From: Rubrivivax sp.
Lineage (GTDB): Bacteria; Pseudomonadota; Gammaproteobacteria; Burkholderiales; Burkholderiaceae_C
Direction: 5' to 3'
NCBI GenBank assembly: GCA_019635315.1
Contig: JAHBZT010000001.1
Span: forward strand, 62,001 to 126,000
Length of the DNA: 64,000 nt
Position numbers and translations under genes: made by a program. The notes under the pieces are model-generated. The model had not been told where the DNA came from. It made no database searches and saw only the letters and a list, made by a program, of their open reading frames with translations. Shown here in pieces: positions 39,741 through 49,200 of this stretch. Every line of letters starts with the position of its first letter. Positions within the stretch are counted from its first letter, which is position 1.

Positions 39741-40736
39741 GTGCAGGACTACCGCGCGCCGCGTTGGCTGCCCGGCGGCCACCTGCAGACGATCTGGGCC
39801 GCGCGGCTGGCGCGCCGCCACCCCGGCGAGGATCCACCGCAGTTCGAGCGCGAGCGCTGGACGACGCCGGACGGCGACTTCATCGACGTCGACCACCTCG
39901 CGCCGGCGCCGGCCACCGGTGCGGCGGCGCGCCGGCTCGTCGTCTTCCACGGCCTGGAGGGCGACCGCAGCAGTGCCTACATGCTGGCCTTCGCGGTGCA
40001 GGCACGGCGTCGCGGCTGGGCCTGCGCGCTGCCGCACTTCCGCGGCTGCTCGGGCGAGCTGAACCGCGCGCCGCGCGCCTACCACTCGGGCGACCACGAA
40101 GAGGTGGGCTGGATCCTGCAGCGCCTGCGCGAGCGCAGCGCGGCGCCGCTGCTGGCGGTCGGCGTCTCGCTGGGCGGCAATGCGCTGCTGCGCTGGGCGC
40201 AGGAGGCCGGCGACGCCGCTGCGGCCACCGTCGGCGCGCTGGCCGCGGTCTGCTCCCCGATCGATCTCGCGGCGGCCGGCCAGGCCATCGACCGCGGACT
40301 GAATCGCCGGCTGTATGCGCGCATGTTCCTGGCCACGATGAAGCCCAAGGCACTGGCCAAGTGGCAGCAGCACCCGGGACTGTTCGACAAGGAGCGCATG
40401 CTGCGCGCGCGCACGCTGTACGAATTCGACGACGCCTTTACCGCGCCGGTGCACGGCTTTCGCGATACGCCGGACTACTGGACGCGTGCTTCGGCGCGGC
40501 CGCACCTGGCGCGCATCCGGGTGCCGGCGCTGGTGCTCAATGCGCGCAACGACCCCTTCGTGCCGGCGGCCTCGCTGCCGGCGCCGGGCGGCGCCGAGGC
40601 CCGCGCGCTGGGCCGCTTCGTCACGCTGTGGCAGCCGGCGCAGGGCGGCCATGTCGGCTTCCCGGCCGGCGCCCCGCCCGGCCATGTGCAGGCCATGCCG
40701 GCGCGCGTCGCGGACTGGCTGGCCCAACACGGCTGA
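39741..40736 (+). CDS. YheT-family alpha/beta hydrolase
   Basis: 331 aa beginning with GTG (VQDYRAPRWLPGGHLQTIWA), where the HLQT segment is diagnostic of the YheT branch. The nucleophile elbow is GVSLGGNALLRW, the oxyanion region FHGLEGDRSSAYM, and late acid/His residues are in LNARNDPFVPA and GGHVGFP. The natural ester or amide substrate is not known. It sits 4 nt after the NTF2-like gene. Confidence 0.88.
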   Translation: MQDYRAPRWLPGGHLQTIWAARLARRHPGEDPPQFERERWTTPDGDFIDVDHLAPAPATGAAARRLVVFHGLEGDRSSAYMLAFAVQARRRGWACALPHFRGCSGELNRAPRAYHSGDHEEVGWILQRLRERSAAPLLAVGVSLGGNALLRWAQEAGDAAAATVGALAAVCSPIDLAAAGQAIDRGLNRRLYARMFLATMKPKALAKWQQHPGLFDKERMLRARTLYEFDDAFTAPVHGFRDTPDYWTRASARPHLARIRVPALVLNARNDPFVPAASLPAPGGAEARALGRFVTLWQPAQGGHVGFPAGAPPGHVQAMPARVADWLAQHG

Positions 40737-40748
40737 ACCCGGCTGCGC

Positions 40749-40754
40749 TAAGGT
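40749..40754 (+). promoter_or_regulatory. -10-like box with leaderless geometry
   Basis: TAAGGT stands 6 nt before the ATG at 40761, with no ribosome site. It follows the same hexamer-CGGCGC-ATG pattern as other genes in this window. Confidence 0.35.
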
Positions 40755-40760
40755 CGGCGC

Positions 40761-41291
40761 ATGGACGAGATCGTCAGGGCGGCGCTGAAGAAGTGGCCCA
40801 ACGTGCCGCACTGCTTCGGCTGGCTGGCGCTGGACGCGCGCGGCGACTGGTACATGCGCGACGAGCGCATCCAGGCCGCCGGGCCGTTCCCGCAGGTCAA
40901 GGGCAGCCGCATCCGGCACGACAAGCTGCTCGCCTTCATCCACCGCAACTACACGCACGACGGGGCCGGCGCCTGGTTCTTCCAGAACGGGCCGCAGCGC
41001 GTCTACGTGGAGCTGGAAGCCGCACCGCTGGTCTGGCGCGTGGCCGAAGCCGCGCCCTGGGCCATCACGGCCCACACCGGTGAGCCGGCCGTGCCGCGCA
41101 GCGCGTGGCTGGACGAACAGGGCCGGCTGTTCCTGGACAGCGCCCTCGGCTTCGGCATCGTGCACACGCTGGACATGCTGGCCGCCGCCGCCGCGGTGGA
41201 GGCCGGCGCCTGGGTGCCACAGGCTTTGCCGTTCGCCGAGATGCCGGCCCGCTTCGGCTACGTGCTGCGGCCGCAGCCGGCGCCGCGCTGA
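40761..41291 (+). CDS. Conserved DUF protein (DUF2946-type as I recall it)
   Basis: 176-aa cytoplasmic protein of a family seen in Burkholderiales and relatives: KKWPNVPHCFGWLALDARGD, then IRHDKLLAFIHRNYTHD, WFFQNGPQRVYVELEAAP and LDEQGRLFLDSALGFGIV. There is no catalytic motif, signal or membrane helix. The DUF number is from memory and unverified. Its biochemical role is unknown. Confidence 0.75.
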   Translation: MDEIVRAALKKWPNVPHCFGWLALDARGDWYMRDERIQAAGPFPQVKGSRIRHDKLLAFIHRNYTHDGAGAWFFQNGPQRVYVELEAAPLVWRVAEAAPWAITAHTGEPAVPRSAWLDEQGRLFLDSALGFGIVHTLDMLAAAAAVEAGAWVPQALPFAEMPARFGYVLRPQPAPR

Positions 41292-41309
41292 CCGGCGCGC
41301 CAAACGAAC

Positions 41310-41364
41310 AGGCCGCCCGGAGGCGGCCTGCAGGAGGAAAGGCCGCCCGGAGGCGGCCTGCAGG
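41310..41364. terminator. Duplicated terminator hairpin, 30-bp period
   Basis: A 25-bp unit starting AGGCCGCCCGGAGGCGGCCT is present twice without mismatch (41310-41334, 41340-41364). Each copy folds into GGCCGCC-CGGA-GGCGGCC. They lie between the convergent DUF and cytochrome c5 genes and probably terminate both. Confidence 0.65.
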
Positions 41365-41382
41365 GTCGCGGCAACGCGGCGT

Positions 41383-41916
41383 TCAGTTCGGCGCGCTGGC
41401 CGCGGCGGCGGGCGCCTGCGGCTCGGGCAGGCTGCCGCCCGAACTGTTGATCAGGTAGACGACGGCGCGGCCGAGCTCGAAGTCGCTCGCGTCGCCGCCG
41501 CCCTGGGCGGCCATCGCGCCCTTGCCCTTGATCACCGAGTTGAGCAGCGCCTCGTAGCCGGTGGCGATGCGCGGCGCCCAGGCGCCGTTGTCGCCGAACT
41601 TCGGCGCCCCGGCCACGCCGGCGGCGTGGCAGGCCGCGCACTGCGCGTTGTAGACCTGCTCGCCGCTGCGCAGCACGGCCGGCGCCGACGCGTCGCGCAG
41701 CTCGATCGTGCCCACCGGCTGGATGCGCGCCGCCACCGCCTCCGGCCCCAGGCCGCCGCTGCCGGCGGCGGGCTTGCTGTCCCAGGCCACGTAGTTGACG
41801 AGCAGGATGATGATGACCACCGGCAGCACGAATGCGGCGACCACCGTCCACACCAGCTGCTTGGGGGTGCGGATCGGGCCTTCGTGGCAGTCCTGGGCGT
41901 CGTGCGGTTCGCTCAT
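41383..41916 (-). CDS. Membrane-anchored cytochrome c5-type protein
   Basis: 177 aa: short polar N-terminus, one membrane helix (LVWTVVAAFVLPVVIIILLV), then a class I cytochrome c domain with haem site CAACH (YNAQCAACHAAGVAG) and a distal Met region (KGKGAMAAQGG). This is the cytochrome c5 pattern common in Betaproteobacteria. The ATG at 41914-41916 is chosen. An electron-carrier role to a terminal oxidase is inferred. Confidence 0.88.
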   Translation of the reverse strand: MSEPHDAQDCHEGPIRTPKQLVWTVVAAFVLPVVIIILLVNYVAWDSKPAAGSGGLGPEAVAARIQPVGTIELRDASAPAVLRSGEQVYNAQCAACHAAGVAGAPKFGDNGAWAPRIATGYEALLNSVIKGKGAMAAQGGGDASDFELGRAVVYLINSSGGSLPEPQAPAAAASAPN

Positions 41917-42002
41917 CGGGTCCTCGGGTCGTTCGACGTCGTGCGCTGTCAGCTGCCCTCGGCACGCCACGGGCGCGGCGCCGACTCGGGCAAAACCCGG
42001 CG

Positions 42003-42008
42003 ATTATA
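42003..42008 (-). promoter_or_regulatory. -10 box for cytochrome c5
   Basis: A perfect TATAAT on the minus strand, 86 bp upstream of the cytochrome c5 ATG. The -35 region is weak. Confidence 0.45.
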
Positions 42009-42085
42009 GGCGGCGGCCCTGCGCCGCCCTGGCGCCGCGCCCCGGGCCACCGGAGGCCGCGCGGGGCCGCCGCGGGCCCGGGCGG

Positions 42086-42091
42086 TAGAAT
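42086..42091 (+). promoter_or_regulatory. -10 box for tRNA-Arg
   Basis: TAGAAT, 13 bp before the first base of the tRNA, fits transcription starting a few bases upstream of the mature 5' end. Confidence 0.5.
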
Positions 42092-42104
42092 CGCCGCTTC
42101 GCCA

Positions 42105-42179
42105 GCGACCGTGGTGAAGTGGATATCATGCAGCCCTCCGAAGGCTGCGTCGCAGGTTCGATCCCTGCCGGTCGCGCCA
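42105..42179 (+). tRNA. tRNA-Arg (anticodon CCG)
   Basis: The acceptor stem GCGACCG pairs perfectly with CGGTCGC, followed by discriminator G and encoded CCA (42177-42179). The anticodon stem CAGCC/GGCTG encloses the loop CTCCGAA, giving anticodon CCG for codon CGG. The T arm is GCAGG-TTCGATC-CCTGC, a 5-bp stem. The D arm (GTGA ... TCAT) includes one wobble pair. The cloverleaf is complete. Confidence 0.95.
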
Positions 42180-42389
42180 AGGCCCGGGCCGCCGATGCCG
42201 CGGCCCACCCGGCGCCGCTGTTCTGCGGCGCCCCGCTCCCCGCTCCTGCCGCCACCGGCGTCGTACGGTCTGTCGACGCCGGGCCGCTGCCGTCCCGATC
42301 CCGTAGGACGACAGCACCGCCCACGGCCCGCCCAATGGCGCTGCGTGCCACGACGGCGCGCACCCCGGTCCCCAACCCAGGAGAGCGCC

Positions 42390-42782
42390 ATGAAGAAGAT
42401 GTCCCCGTCCCCGTTCCGCCGTCCCCTGCGGACGCTGGGCCCGGCCCTCGCGCTGTGCGCAGCGGCCCTGCTGCCGCTGGCCGTGCAGGCCGGCGACACC
42501 GATCAGCGTGTCGAGATCACCGCGTCGCGGCTGTCCGGCGCTGCGCTCGTCGAGCGCGGCATCGACCAGCGCTTCGCGCTCGAGAACGGCCGCGTGCTCA
42601 GCGTCGCCGGCGCCGGCGAATCGCTGAGCGTGCGCTACGGCCGTCGCGCCGCACGGCTGCTGCGCCACGACGGCCAGGGCCGCTTCGTCTCGGCCGACGG
42701 ACTGCTCGCGCTGCAGATCGAGGCCGACCGCTTCGGCGACCCCGATCGCGTGCGGCTGTCGATGCCGGCGAGCTGGCTGTAG
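42390..42782 (+). CDS. Small periplasmic protein of unknown function
   Basis: 130 aa with a clear signal peptide (LRTLGPALALCAAALLPLAVQA, cleaved near residue 35). The mature part, beginning GDTDQRVEITASRLSG, is beta-rich with FALENGRVLSVAGAGESL. An AGGAGA site precedes the ATG by 6 nt. I do not recognise the family. It follows the tRNA by 210 bp, and that gap shows no other feature. Confidence 0.7.
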   Translation: MKKMSPSPFRRPLRTLGPALALCAAALLPLAVQAGDTDQRVEITASRLSGAALVERGIDQRFALENGRVLSVAGAGESLSVRYGRRAARLLRHDGQGRFVSADGLLALQIEADRFGDPDRVRLSMPASWL

Positions 42783-42790
42783 CCCTGCCC

Positions 42791-42816
42791 GACCGCGGCG
42801 TCCCGGCGCCGCGGTC
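42791..42816 (+). terminator. Terminator-like hairpin
   Basis: A 10-bp perfect stem (GACCGCGGCG / CGCCGCGGTC) with a 6-nt loop, 9 bp after the small periplasmic gene. There is no T-run. Confidence 0.5.
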
Positions 42817-42882
42817 GCGGTCGTGCGTGCCGCTCGGCGCTGACGTCGGCCGCGACCTTCGTCGGCCGCCGCCGTCTGTCGC

Positions 42883-42888
42883 TACACT
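42883..42888 (+). promoter_or_regulatory. Candidate -10 box for the caspase-like gene
   Basis: TACACT 64 bp before the ATG at 42952, as in the cytochrome c' and MocR promoters. The expected transcript would contain the AAGGA site just before the start. Confidence 0.35.
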
Positions 42889-42951
42889 GCGTTACACCCG
42901 TCGCGGCGCCGGCCCGCCGTGCGCGCGCGGGCAGGGAGGCGCAAGGACCCG

Positions 42952-45235
42952 ATGAGCCGCATGCCGAGGCCGATCGCGACGCTGCTGCTGGCGGCCGGGC
43001 TGCTGGCGGCCTTCGGCGCCGCGGCGCAGGCGCCCGCGACGGCACCGACTGCATCGCCCGCCACGGCGCCGACCGTGCGCGTCGCGCCACCCGGCGCCGA
43101 CGAAGGCGCGCCGGCCGTGACGCCGGCGCCACGGCTGCCGACCCCCGACGAGCTGCGCCAGGCCGTGCCGCGCACGCTGCAGGCCGCGACTGCGGCGCTG
43201 GGCCTGGGCCGCCAGCGGCTGGCGCTGGTGGTCGGGCTGGGCACCGTCGGCGACCAGCGCGTCGTCGACTCCGCGCCGCGCGACCTGCAGGCCGTGGCCG
43301 CGGCGCTGCGTGCCGGCGGCTTCGTCGTCATGCAGCGCGAGGACGTGCCCGGCCGCGAGCTGCGCGCTGCGCTGGCCGAGTTCGGCCGCCGCCTGACCGG
43401 CGACGGCATCGGTTTCGTCTACGTCACCGGCCTCGGCGCACAGCTCGACGGCCACAACCTCGTGCTGCCGCGCGACATGCCGCTGGCGCCGGCCGAGGCC
43501 ACGCCGCTGGCCGAGCGGCTGCGCCGCCACGGCGTGCCGCTGGCCGAGGTGGTTGCCGTGCTGCAGGGGCCGGCGGGCAGCCCGCGCCTGCTCGTCGTCG
43601 ACGCCGCCTTCCAGCACCCGGCGCTGGCCGCGCTGCCGCAGCGCGGCCTGGCCGCCGAGAACCTGCCGCCGGGCGTGATGGCGCTGTGGGGCGAGGCGCT
43701 CGGCCGCGCGAAGGAGGCTCCCGCGGCCGCACCGCTGCCGGTGCCGGCGCCGCGCGACCCGCGCGAGGTCGCGGCCAGCCGCTTCGCCGCCACGCTGACC
43801 GCCGCGCTGCTGTCGCCGCGCATCAGCGCGCCGGAAGCGCTGCGCCTGACGCGGCGCGCACTGGTCGACGCCAGCGGCGGCGAACTCGACCCCTGGCTGG
43901 GCGGCGATACCGACGGCCGCGAGGAACTCGCCGAGGCCTCGCTGCTGGACGGCCTGCTGCCGCGCACGCCCGAGGAGATCGCGCGCGAAGGCGTGCGCCA
44001 GCTCGCGCGCACCGCCAGCCGGCCGGGCGGCGCGACCGCGATGGCGCAGGGGCCGTCGCCGGCCCTCGTCAGCGCCGCCGAGCCGATGGCCGAGACCGCG
44101 TCGCCGGCGGCCGCCACCGCGGCGGTGGCGCCCGGGGCGGCGAACGAGTCGCGCAACGGCACGCCCCAGACACCGGCACCCGCCAGCGCGCTGGGCACGG
44201 CCGCCGGCGCGGTCGGCAGCCTGGCCGGCGCCGCCGCCACCGCGGCCACGGTGGCCGCCGGCGTGAAGGTGGCCGAGACGGCTGCAGCAGCCACCGCGGC
44301 GACCGCGGTCGTCGGCACCGCCACCTCGGTCCTCGGCACCGCCGCGGCGCTCGCCGCGCGGCCGTCGGGAGCCGCCTGCACCGGCCCCCACGGCGGCCGG
44401 CCGCCGCGGCCGCCGCGGTGGTGGCCGCTGCCGGCGCCGCGACCGGGCCGTTGCCGCCGGCAGTGCCGCCGCCGCTCCGGGCGCCCGGCCGCCGCGGCCG
44501 CCGCTGCCGCTGGCGACCCTCGCGGCCCAGGCCGCAGGCGGCGAGTCCCCGCCGCCCGCCGCGGGCGCCGCGCCCCCGCCGCGGCCCACCGACGGCCGCA
44601 CGCAGCGGCTGGCCGAAGGCGGCGAACGCCCGCTGTTCACGCCGCGGCGCAACAGCTTCGGCCACGCCCAGGGCGACACCTACACCTGGCGCGCGCAGGA
44701 CCTGTGGCGCGAACGCGATCTCGGCGACCAGGTCACCGCGATCGAGGACGTGCTGGGCGACGACCAGCTGCTGGCCAACGGGCAACAGCTGCAGCTCGAC
44801 GCGCAGGGCCGCGTGCGCCGCCAGCAGCTGCCCGACGGCACGGTGCGCGAGTTCGAACCGGCCGAGGCGCTGTGGTGGGCCGACGCGCAGCCCGGCCAGC
44901 GGCGTGCCGTGCGCTTCCGCGAGACCTTGCGCCGCGGCGACCAGGTCGTGGCGCGCGCGCAATGGGAAGGCTCGGCCGGCGTCGGCCGCCTGCAGCCGGT
45001 GCAGACGCCGGCCGGCACCTTCGAGGCCTTGCCGGTCGAGAGCAGCGGCTGGACCACGCGCACGGCCTCCGGCAGCGCGACCGAGAATATCGCCTTCAGC
45101 CGCACGGTCTGGTTTGCGCCGGCGCTCGGCCAGCCGGTGGCGATCGACATCGTCGACCGCGACCGCAACGGCCGGCTGCTGCGCCAGGAGCGCATCGAGC
45201 TGACGCACGTGCAGAGCGTGCGCCACACGCCTTGA
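42952..45235 (+). pseudogene. Caspase-fold protein, catalytically dead and frameshifted
   Basis: Signal peptide (RPIATLLLAAGLLAAFGAAA), then a peptidase C14-like p20 domain (~75-240): LALVVGLGTVGDQRVV, LQAVAAALRAGGFVVM and FVYVTGLGAQLDGHNLVLPR match the caspase-like pattern. The catalytic His of the usual AGHG is Leu161 (TGLG), and the catalytic Cys is replaced by Ala219 (LLVVDAAFQHP). An Ala-rich linker follows. Around 44370-44500 the coding frame shifts at least once, probably twice; from ~44500 a beta-rich C-terminal domain (FTPRRNSFGHAQGDTYTWRA ... RIELTHVQSV) is read in another frame to the stop at 45235. The original frame stays open by chance into rlpA. Either the sequence carries indel errors or this is a broken gene. 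Confidence 0.7.
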
Positions 45236-46158
45236 CCGCGCGGCCGGGCACCGCGTGGCCGCACGCCCGCACGCAGCGGGCGACGCTGCACGGCCTGATG
45301 GCCGCCACGCTGGCCGCCGCCGTGCTGCTGGCCGGCTGCGCCAGCCGGCCGCCGGCCGCCGACGAACGCGACGGCCCGGGCGCCGACCCGCCGCCCGACC
45401 TGGCACGCGTGCCCGACGCGGTGCCGCGCGTGGAGCCGCTGCGCGTCGGCGGGCCCAACAAGCCCTATGTGATCGGCGGCCGCCGGCACGTGCCCATCAC
45501 CGACGACCGGCCGCTGGCCGAGCGCGGCGGCGCCTCGTGGTACGGGCGCAAGTTTCACGGCCGGCCCACGTCCAGCGGCGAGCGCTACGACATGTACGGC
45601 ATGACCGCCGCGCACCGCACGATGCCCATCCCCAGCTACGCCCGCGTGCGCAACCCGGCCAACGGGCGCGAGGTCGTCGTGCGCGTCAACGACCGCGGCC
45701 CCTTCGTCGACGGCCGCGTGATCGACCTCAGCTACACCGCGGCACTCAGGCTCGGCGTGCTCGGCGGCGTCGCCACCGTCGAGGTCGAGCGCATCACGCA
45801 CGACGAGATCCGCAGCGGCCGCTGGGCCGGCCGCTCCGCGGCGCTGGCGTCCGACGACCCGGCGCCGGGCGAGGCCGAGGCGGGCCTGCCGCCCACTGCG
45901 GCCGCTGCGGCCGATGCAGCCGAGGGCCGCTTCTGGCTGCAGCTGGGCGCCTTCCGTCAGCGCGACGGCGCACGCGTGCTGCAGCAGCGGCTGCAGGCCG
46001 AGGCGGCGGCACTGCTGCCGGCGGTGCGCATCGCCGGCGAGGCGGCGCTGTTCCGCGTGCACGGCGGCCCGTTCGCCAGCCGTGCGCAGGCGCAGGCGGT
46101 GGCCGCGCGGCTGCGCGAGCAGACCGGGCTGGAGGCGCTGGTCGTCGAGCGGCCCTGA
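45232..46158 (+). CDS. rlpA: RlpA-like lytic transglycosylase lipoprotein
   Basis: Septal peptidoglycan enzyme that cleaves glycan strands lacking stem peptides. The 308 aa start at TTG, overlapping the previous stop (TTGA); an ATG at 45298 would leave the signal without basic residues. The lipobox is LLAGC. The double-psi barrel is clear (GGASWYGRKFHGRPTSSGER, TAAHRTMPIPSYARV, VRVNDRGPFVDGRVIDLS), and a C-terminal SPOR domain (FWLQLGAFRQRDGARV, VHGGPFASRAQAQ) binds denuded glycan at the septum. A caspase-like protein directly upstream is unusual. Confidence 0.9.
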   Translation: MTARPGTAWPHARTQRATLHGLMAATLAAAVLLAGCASRPPAADERDGPGADPPPDLARVPDAVPRVEPLRVGGPNKPYVIGGRRHVPITDDRPLAERGGASWYGRKFHGRPTSSGERYDMYGMTAAHRTMPIPSYARVRNPANGREVVVRVNDRGPFVDGRVIDLSYTAALRLGVLGGVATVEVERITHDEIRSGRWAGRSAALASDDPAPGEAEAGLPPTAAAAADAAEGRFWLQLGAFRQRDGARVLQQRLQAEAAALLPAVRIAGEAALFRVHGGPFASRAQAQAVAARLREQTGLEALVVERP

Positions 46159-46292
46159 GCCTGCGCGGCGCGGGCCATGCCCGCTGCCGCAGTGGCCACC
46201 ACCCCTAGATCGTTCGTGCCCGCGGCTTGCCCGCGTGGCGCTTTGCACCCATCCTCGGCGCCGCGACGAACGACGAGCACAGGAGACCCGGC

Positions 46293-49200
46293 ATGGCCGA
46301 CGCGCCCAGCAGCAGCCCCATCACCTTCGTGATCCCCGGCCAGCGGCAGGCCACGCGCGGCGGCGCGGCCGCAGCCACGCCCGGCGGCGAACTGCCGGGG
46401 CGCGTGAAGGACGCGGTGCGCGTGGCGGTGCGGCGCAGCGGCGCAGCCGGCGGCGACAGCGTGCGCGTCACCGCGGTGCCGGGCGAGGACGTGGTCGTGC
46501 TGCGCATCGCCGGCGGCCCCGCGCTCTACCTGCACCCGGAGAATGCACGCGACCTGCTGCTCGGCCAGGGCACCGCGAAGCGCAGCGGCCGCGCGGCCGA
46601 CGTGCCCGGCGAGGTGGCGGTCCCGGCGCAGCTGCGCTGGCGCGGCCTGGAGCAGGCGGCGCCGACGCGCACGCGCGGCTTCCTCGGCGACGTGCTGCTG
46701 TCGGCCTTCGAGGTCATCACCGGCTTCGCGAAGGAGCCGGCGGCGAGCTTCGTCGCCAGCCGCGTCGTGCAGCACATCGACGGCCAGGTCGACGCCGGCG
46801 TCTACGGCCTCGCGCCCGACGCGCTGCCGGCGCTGAAGGGCAGCGGCCTGAAGCTGGACCAGGTGCCGGCCAGCCGCGAACCGATGCTGGTGCTGATCCA
46901 CGGCACCTTCGTCGAGACCGTCAGCACCTTCGGCAAGCTGTGGGCGCAGCACCCGCAGCGCGTGCGCGAGCTGTTCCGCGCCTACGGCGGCCGCGTCTAT
47001 GCGCTGGACCACCCGACGCTGGGCGCGAGCCCGATCGCCAATGCGCTGACGCTGGTGCAGGCCCTGCCCCAGGGCGCGCGGCTGCACCTGGCCACGCACT
47101 CGCGCGGCGGCCTGGTGGCCGAGGTGCTGGCGCGCGTGGCCGGCCAGCGCCGACTCACGGCCGCGGACCTGGCGGCCTTCGCCGGGACCGGCTATGCCGG
47201 CCAGCGCCAGGAGCTGCAGGACCTGGCGGCGGCGATCACGGCCAAGGACATCCGCGTCGAGCGCGTCGTGCGCGTGGCCTGCCCGGCGCGCGGCACGCTG
47301 CTCGCGAGCCGGCGGCTGGACGCCTACCTGTCGGTGCTGAAGTGGTCGCTGGACGTCGTCGGCGTGCCGGTGGTGCCGGCGCTGCTGGACTTCCTGGCCG
47401 AGGTCGCGCGTCGCCGCGCCGACCCCGGCGAGATCCCTGGCCTGGCCGCGATGATCCCCGGCGCGCCGTTGCTGGACTGGCTCAACGACGCCGAGGACCC
47501 GATTCCCGGCGAGCTGCGCGTGGTGGCCGGCGACATCCAGGGCGACTCGGTCACGAGCTGGATCAAGACCCTGCTCGCCGACGCCTACTACTGGACCGAC
47601 AACGACATCGTCGTGCAGACGCGCTCGATGTACGCCGGCACGCCGCGCGAGGGCGGCGCCAGCTTCCTGCTCGACCGCGGCGGCAAGGTCACGCACTTCG
47701 CCTACTTCGCCAACGAGCGCACCGTCGAGGCCGTCGTCGGCGCGCTGGTGCAGGCGCAGCCGCCGACCGGCTTCCGCACCATCGGCCCGCTGTCCTGGGC
47801 CGGGCAGGACAGCGGCGGCCTGCGCGCCGCGAAGCGCGCCGCCCAGCGCGGCGCCGACGAGCGCCCGGCCAGCGAACGCCCGGCGGTCTTCGTGCTGCCG
47901 GGCATCCTGGGCAGCCACCTGAAGGCCGGCGACAAGCGCATCTGGCTGAGCCTGCGCCTGATCGGCGGCCTCGGGCGCCTGAAGTACCAGCCCGGCGGCG
48001 CCGACGGCGTGGCGCCGGACGGCCCGATCGGCATGATCTACGACGACCTGTGCGACCACCTCGCGGCCACGCACGAGGTGATCCCGTTCGCCTTCGACTG
48101 GCGGCGCCCGATCGAGGAGGAGGCGCAGCGCCTGGCCGACGCGGTCGAGCAGGCGCTGGACGCACGCGCCGCCAGCGGCCAGCCGGTGCGGCTGATCGCG
48201 CACTCGATGGGCGGCGTGCTCGCGCGCACGATGCAGCTCGAACGCCCGCAGACCTGGACGCGGCTGATGGCGCGGCCGGGCGCGCGGCTCGTGATGCTGG
48301 GCACGCCCAACGGCGGCTCCTGGGCGCCGATGCAGGTGCTCTCGGGCGACGACACCTTCGGCAACACGCTGGTCGCCTTCGGCTCGCCGCTGCGCGACCG
48401 CCAGGCGCGCCAGCTGATGGCCGAGATGCCGGGCTTCCTGCAGCTGCAGGCCGACCTGCTGGACCCCGCGCTCGGGCTGGACCGCCACGAGACCTGGAAG
48501 AAGCTGGCCGAGGACGACCTGCGCACGGTGCAGGACGCCAACTGGTGGCACCGCAGCGCCGGCGACCCGCAGCTCGTCGCCTACCAATGGGGCGTGCCGC
48601 CGCAGGCCGTGCTGGACCGCGCGAAGCAGCTGCGCGAGCGGCTGGACGCGCAGCGCGACCGCGACCTCGCGGCCTTCGCCGACCGCGTGCTGCTCGTCGT
48701 CGGCCAGGCGAAATTCACGCCCGACGGCTACGAGTGGACCGACCAGGGCCTGGTCTACCTGGACGCCAGCGACGGCGGCGACGGCCGCGTGACGCTGGCC
48801 AGCGCGCTGCTGCCCGGCGTGCGCACCTGGCAGCTGGACTGCGAGCACGGCAGCCTGCCGGACGCCGAGCGCGCCTTCGCGGCCTTCGAGGAACTGCTGG
48901 TCGCCGGCGACACGACCCGGCTCGAGCGCCTGGCCGGTGCGGCCACGACGCGGGGCGGCGGCGCGGCCGCCGCCGCGGCAGCGCGACCGGTGGCGCATGT
49001 GCGCAGCCGGCCCTCGCGCGGCAAGCCGGCCGCGGCGCCGGCCGAGACGCCGCGTTCGGTCTTCGAGCTCGCCGCCGCGGCGCCGGACGCGGCAGGCGCG
49101 CCGCGCGGCGCCGCGCTGCGCATCAGCGTGGTCAACGGCAACCTGTCCTTCGTGCGCCAGCCGCTGCTCGTCGGGCACTACCGCTCGATGATGCTCACCG

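Noticed and set aside
41310-41364. CRISPR-like repeats
   Set aside because: Only two copies, a 5-nt spacer, each copy a terminator hairpin, and no cas genes in the window.
42919-46158. A single 1079-aa caspase-RlpA fusion protein
   Set aside because: The middle ~270 residues are non-protein-like in that frame, and the true C-terminal domain of the caspase-like protein is read in another frame ending at 45235.
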